DNA of 11,858 nucleotides, from positions 1 through 11,858 of the forward strand of contig JANWHI010000110.1 in assembly GCA_025450495.1 (NCBI GenBank), written 5' to 3'. Made by a program: the position numbers and the translations under genes. Positions 8,234 to 11,858 of this stretch are shown here, in pieces (within the stretch, counting starts at the first letter, position 1; each line of letters starts with the position of its first letter). The notes under the pieces were generated by a model. The model worked only from the letters and a program-made list of their open reading frames with translations, ran no database searches and was not told the origin of the DNA. This DNA is from Candidatus Dormiibacter sp. Its GTDB lineage: Bacteria > Chloroflexota > Dormibacteria > UBA8260.

Positions 8234-8892
8234 CAGTTGAGCGACACTGGCACGATGTGGTGGTCGCGGCGGGCCAGCATCTGGTCGAGGAACACCGACT
8301 CACGCCGGAGCGCCGCGAGGCAGCGACGCAGCCGTCCCGACACCGAGTCCTCCTCGAGCAGCTCCTGACGGCGATTGACCTCGACGTTCAGGGAGGCGGC
8401 GACGAGGTAGGAGAGCAGCTCCGGGTCGTCCGGCAGCTCAGCTGGCTCCGTGTGGTCGTCAGCCTCGTCGGCCAGGTTGCGCAGCGCCGCGGAGTATGCG
8501 GCGAACGCCTTCTCGGTGCGGCGGGCAAGCTCGGGGATTGCTGCCTCGTCGCCACGCGTGTCCTCGAGGTACTGGATGGTGCCGACCAGGTAGGAGCGGT
8601 TCAGTGAGAGGCTTTCGACGCGGAAGCGCGACGCACCCGCCACCACCAGGTTGAAACGGCCGTCGTCCAGCGTCTCGACCTCGTGGATCTGGGCCAGCGT
8701 GCCGACGCTGAAGGGGAACGCCGCGCGCCCGACCTCGAGGCCCTCGCGGATCGCAACCACCCCGAAGCTCGTGCCCTGCTCGCGGCAATCGTGGATCATC
8801 TCGCGGTAGCGCTCCTCGAAGATGTGCAGCCCCGCAGGCATGTGCGGGAAGAGCACAGTGTTGAGCGGGAACAGCGGCAGACGCACCGACAT
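8233..8892 (-). CDS. Stand-alone LON substrate-binding (N-terminal) domain protein
   Basis: The 219-residue product opens with VRLPLFPLNTVLFPHMPAGLHIFEERYREMI, the hallmark of the Lon N-terminal domain. It continues with FGVVAIREG, VGTLAQIHEVETLDDGRFNLVVAGASRFRV and a helical C-terminal half ending RRESVFLDQML. It lacks the AAA+ and protease domains of Lon, so it is not a protease; relatives are called LON peptidase substrate-binding domain or peptidase S16 family proteins. Function is unknown; binding of unfolded or damaged protein is an inference. ATG 8892 is chosen over an in-frame upstream start at 8925 because homology begins at once and a -10-like TACACT ends 7 bases before it. Its stop overlaps the downstream SDR start. 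Confidence 0.92.
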   Translation of the reverse strand: MSVRLPLFPLNTVLFPHMPAGLHIFEERYREMIHDCREQGTSFGVVAIREGLEVGRAAFPFSVGTLAQIHEVETLDDGRFNLVVAGASRFRVESLSLNRSYLVGTIQYLEDTRGDEAAIPELARRTEKAFAAYSAALRNLADEADDHTEPAELPDDPELLSYLVAASLNVEVNRRQELLEEDSVSGRLRRCLAALRRESVFLDQMLARRDHHIVPVSLN

Positions 8893-8899
8893 GGTGGCC

Positions 8900-8905
8900 A
8901 GTGTA
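8900..8905 (-). promoter_or_regulatory. Leaderless -10 element of the LON-domain gene
   Basis: TACACT on the minus strand ends 7 bases before ATG 8892, so the mRNA would start at or next to the A of the ATG. The same hexamer stands before the ATGs at 4918 and 9967. No good -35 is seen. It would let the LON-domain/SDR pair be transcribed apart from the zinc-protein gene upstream. Confidence 0.45.
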
Positions 8906-8941
8906 CCGCCGCGTCCCGTGACCAACTGGCCGCAGACTGGG

Positions 8942-9139
8942 TCAGGCGGCTTTGCAGTTCTTGCTGTGCTTGAGGATGCGCTCGCGCTTGGGCTCGCCGG
9001 GCCTACGCTGGTGACGGAAGGCGATCTCCACGCTGATCTCGTTCTGGCGCATCAGGTTGTGACAGATCGGACAGCGCTGCGAGGTGATGATGTCCTTCTG
9101 GGAGTTGACTCCCTTGGACTCCTTGATGGTGTTGGCCAT
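8942..9139 (-). CDS. Small C2HC zinc-binding protein, unknown function
   Basis: The 65-residue basic protein begins at ATG 9139. It holds CPIC (23-26), His27, His43 and a terminal HSKNC (His58-x3-Cys62), a likely single zinc site of C2HC type. The stretch between is basic (FRHQRRPGEPKRERILKH), which would suit nucleic-acid or ribosome binding. I do not recognise the family. The frame is open upstream to 9217, but the preferred start has GCGGAG four bases before it and a TACAAT -10 hexamer about 36 bases upstream. The upstream extension is Arg/Pro/Ser-rich and would overlap the divergent FKBP gene. The LON-domain gene starts 49 bases downstream on the same strand. Confidence 0.75.
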   Translation of the reverse strand: MANTIKESKGVNSQKDIITSQRCPICHNLMRQNEISVEIAFRHQRRPGEPKRERILKHSKNCKAA

Positions 9140-9175
9140 GGGGCTCCGCGAGAAAGGTGAGGGCGGCGAAACCGC

Positions 9176-9181
9176 ATTGTA
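9176..9181 (-). promoter_or_regulatory. -10 element of the zinc-protein gene
   Basis: TACAAT on the minus strand matches five of six bases of the -10 consensus. It would give a leader of about 30 bases containing the GCGGAG ribosome site. No clear -35 is visible in the GC-rich sequence upstream. It lies back-to-back with the FKBP promoter candidate. Confidence 0.45.
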
Positions 9182-9193
9182 CCGCCGAGCGGG

Positions 9194-9199
9194 TAGCAT
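9194..9199 (+). promoter_or_regulatory. Possible short-leader -10 element of the FKBP gene
   Basis: TAGCAT fits TANNNT and ends 9 bases before the FKBP ATG at 9209, which would leave a leader of only a few bases. There is no Shine-Dalgarno in CCGGCCCG. The -35 is not identifiable. Confidence 0.3.
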
Positions 9200-9208
9200 T
9201 CCGGCCCG

Positions 9209-9754
9209 ATGCTTCACCGCCGCTTCCGCCTGCCTCTGATCGCCTTCGCAGCGACCACATGCCTCGCGGCCTGCGGCGGCGACGAGCTCCCGGGGACGTC
9301 GTCAGGGGGAGCGGCCACCGCGCCGGCCACGCCGCCGTCCACCTGTGTGTCCGCACCGAGCGTCCCGGCGGTCTCGGACACGTTCTCCGACGTGGTCGCG
9401 CTGTCCACCCTCGCGGACGGACTCCAGTACGGCGACTTCGTGGTCGGCAGCGGGGCGAGGCCGACGCACGGGGCGAGCATCACAGTGCAGTACACGGGCT
9501 GGCTGACCAACGGCACCTCGTTCGACAGCTCACGCAAGTCGGGGCGCACGCCCTTCTCGTTTGCGATCGGCACCGGCGCGGTGATCAAGGGCTGGGACGA
9601 GGGCATCCTCACCATGCACGTCGGTGGCAAGCGGCGCCTGGTGATCCCGGCGGTGCTCGGCTACGGCTCGCAGGCCAACGGGACGATTCCGGCCAACTCC
9701 ACCTTGGTCTTCGACGTCACCCTGCTCGCAATCGGCTGCCCAGCGCCGACCTGA
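9209..9754 (+). CDS. FKBP-type peptidyl-prolyl cis-trans isomerase, lipoprotein
   Basis: The 181-residue protein begins with a lipoprotein signal (basic LHRRFR, hydrophobic core, lipobox LAAC with Cys22), so it should be lipid-anchored outside the membrane. A Gly/Ser/Thr/Pro linker follows, then a C-terminal FKBP domain at about 85-177. Its conserved residues are visible: VQYTGWL (93-99), SFDSS (104-108), VIKGWDEG (125-132), GGKRRLVIP (139-147), YG (152-153) and IPANSTLVFDV (160-170). The enzyme speeds proline isomerisation in exported proteins. ATG 9209 fits the signal peptide exactly. It diverges from the zinc-protein gene with 69 bases between starts and converges on the 40-codon membrane-protein gene. 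Confidence 0.96.
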   Translation: MLHRRFRLPLIAFAATTCLAACGGDELPGTSSGGAATAPATPPSTCVSAPSVPAVSDTFSDVVALSTLADGLQYGDFVVGSGARPTHGASITVQYTGWLTNGTSFDSSRKSGRTPFSFAIGTGAVIKGWDEGILTMHVGGKRRLVIPAVLGYGSQANGTIPANSTLVFDVTLLAIGCPAPT

Positions 9755-9768
9755 GCCGGGCGCCGGGG

Positions 9769-9891
9769 TCAGCCCCGCCTGATGCGGCCGATCAGCGTGT
9801 AGGTCGCCGCGCCGAGCACGCAGACAAGGATCAGCAGGCCGGCGGGCAGGCCGATGACGAAAGGGAGGTCGGGGGCCGGGCTCAGAAGCAT
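9769..9891 (-). CDS. 40-residue single-span membrane microprotein
   Basis: This short reading frame runs from ATG 9891 to TGA 9769 and fills most of the gap between the FKBP and TetR genes. The product begins MLLSPAPDLPFVIGL, has a continuous hydrophobic helix at about 11-34 (IGLPAGLLILVCVLGAATYTL) and ends IGRIRRG, whose positive charges predict a cytoplasmic C-terminus. A promoter-like TTCACG-N17-TATGCT lies just upstream, with 12 bases between the -10 and the ATG. No ribosome site is clear. I know no family for it. Length and hydrophobicity suit a small membrane regulator or subunit, but coding status is unproven. Confidence 0.5.
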   Translation of the reverse strand: MLLSPAPDLPFVIGLPAGLLILVCVLGAATYTLIGRIRRG

Positions 9892-9903
9892 CGTCTGCCG
9901 AGC

Positions 9904-9932
9904 AGCATAGGGCGACCCACCGGCAGCGTGAA
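9904..9932 (-). promoter_or_regulatory. Promoter candidate for the membrane microprotein
   Basis: On the minus strand TTCACG (9932-9927), exactly 17 bases and TATGCT (9909-9904) each match four of six consensus bases. TATGCT is also the -10 candidate of the sigma-factor operon. Its -35 overlaps that of the divergent TetR promoter candidate. Confidence 0.4.
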
Positions 9933-9956
9933 GCCCTGGCGGATAAATGTTACACT
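9928..9956 (+). promoter_or_regulatory. Promoter candidate of the tetR-glpD pair
   Basis: TACACT (9951-9956), the same -10 hexamer as before the LON-domain gene, ends 10 bases before ATG 9967. A weak -35, GTGAAG, stands 17 bases upstream. No Shine-Dalgarno separates it from the ATG. I saw no long palindrome that would be a convincing TetR operator; TGTTACA (9948-9954) is symmetric but too short to rely on. Confidence 0.4.
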
Positions 9957-9966
9957 GCGACGCGCG

Positions 9967-10550
9967 ATGTCACAGCGTCACTCCGACGGCGCGCTCCTCG
10001 ACGCGGCCCGCGCCTGCGTCGCCGAACGGGGCATCGCTCGCACCACTGTCAGTGATGTGGCCAGGCGCGCCGGGGCCAGCCGGATGACGGTCTACCGCTG
10101 CTTCCCGGACGCCGCCACGCTCTGGTCGAGCCTGCTCACCCGCGAGATCGCCGGCATCGTCGCGATGGCGCAGGCTCAGGCGGCGCCCCTTCCGACCGCC
10201 CGCGAGCGGCTCATCGCCGCCTCGCTGCGGGCGGTCGGGGCCCTTCGCGACGACCCCGTGATCCGCCGGGTCATCGAGATCGACGGGCAGCGCCTCCTCC
10301 CCTACCTCACAGTGCGGCGCGGACACGCCCAGGAGATCGCCATCGCCGCGGTCCGCGAACACCTCGCCGCCGGGCGCCGTGACCGCTCGATCCGCGACCT
10401 CGACGAGGTCGCCGGGGCGCGCCTGGTGGAGCTGCTCCTACGCAGCCTGGTCACCGCCGCTCCCGGGCTCGTCGACGACGCGCTGACGCCGGCCATAGAC
10501 GCCGAGCTCGCGATGATGCTGGATGCGTGGCTCAGGCCCGCGGTGCCGGC

Positions 10551-10554
<4 letters not shown>
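9967..10554 (+). CDS. TetR-family transcriptional regulator
   Basis: The 195-residue protein has the standard TetR N-terminal DNA-binding domain: LLDAARACVAERGIARTTVSDVA leading to RRAGASRMTVYRCFPDAATLW, with the helix-turn-helix at about 25-46. The all-helical C-terminal ligand domain (about 55-190) is not assignable to a ligand. ATG 9967 is chosen because homology begins about eight residues later and a -10-like TACACT lies just upstream; the frame itself is open much further 5', across the FKBP gene, without meaning. The stop overlaps the glpD start as ATGA, so the two are co-translated. It may repress its own operon, perhaps responding to a glycerol- or lipid-derived ligand; this is inferred from position only. 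Confidence 0.93.

Positions 10555-11858
<1,304 letters not shown>

Noticed and set aside
9764..9777. CGGGG-TCAG-CCCCG inverted repeat between FKBP and the microprotein
   Set aside because: Only five pairs with a four-base loop and no T tract in either direction, so it is too weak to call a terminator.
9157..9966. Long in-frame 5' extension of the TetR gene through the FKBP locus
   Set aside because: The frame is open only because of high GC. FKBP is the true gene there, and TetR homology starts at ATG 9967.

Overview
This is a visibly high-GC chromosomal window with dense, short-gapped genes. Several genes have TANNNT-type -10 hexamers only 6-10 bases before the start codon, which suggests leaderless or very short-leader mRNAs. 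With a DUF2342-type zinc metalloprotease, a CIRCE-controlled groEL and high GC, this points to Actinomycetota or a neighbouring high-GC lineage such as Chloroflexota/Dormibacterota. The phylum cannot be settled by eye. I see no tRNA, rRNA, CRISPR array, insertion sequence or phage gene. The content is mostly housekeeping and stress or envelope functions.

Left part (1-2019). Two minus-strand genes lie 22 bases apart and probably share a transcript: an HSDL2/citronellol-dehydrogenase-like short-chain dehydrogenase, then a HExxH metalloprotease that runs off the left edge. Divergent from them is groEL (2040-3647), preceded by a near-perfect CIRCE operator and a hairpin abutting a strong Shine-Dalgarno, and followed by a textbook intrinsic terminator. 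No groES is adjacent.

Middle (3723-7443). A small membrane-anchored four-cysteine protein diverges from a stand-alone NAD(P)H-hydrate epimerase (nnrE). Next comes an ECF-type sigma factor overlapping, by GTGA, a 636-residue zinc-finger anti-sigma factor. That protein has an exceptionally long Pro/Ala-rich cytoplasmic linker, one membrane span and a C-terminal AMIN-like extracytoplasmic domain. This module is the most unusual content of the window.

Right part (7463-11858). A minus-strand group holds a 65-residue C2HC zinc protein, a stand-alone LON-domain protein and a FabG-like dehydrogenase; the last two overlap at TGATG. Divergent from it is an FKBP-type prolyl isomerase lipoprotein. A 40-residue single-span membrane protein follows on the minus strand. 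A TetR-family regulator then overlaps, by ATGA, an FAD-dependent glycerol-3-phosphate dehydrogenase (glpD) that runs off the right edge.

Themes are protein quality control and folding (GroEL, FKBP, LON-domain protein), metabolite repair (NnrE), envelope sensing (sigma/anti-sigma pair) and lipid or glycerol redox chemistry (two SDRs, GlpD). No single pathway unites the window, and I found no clear new defence or mobile system.
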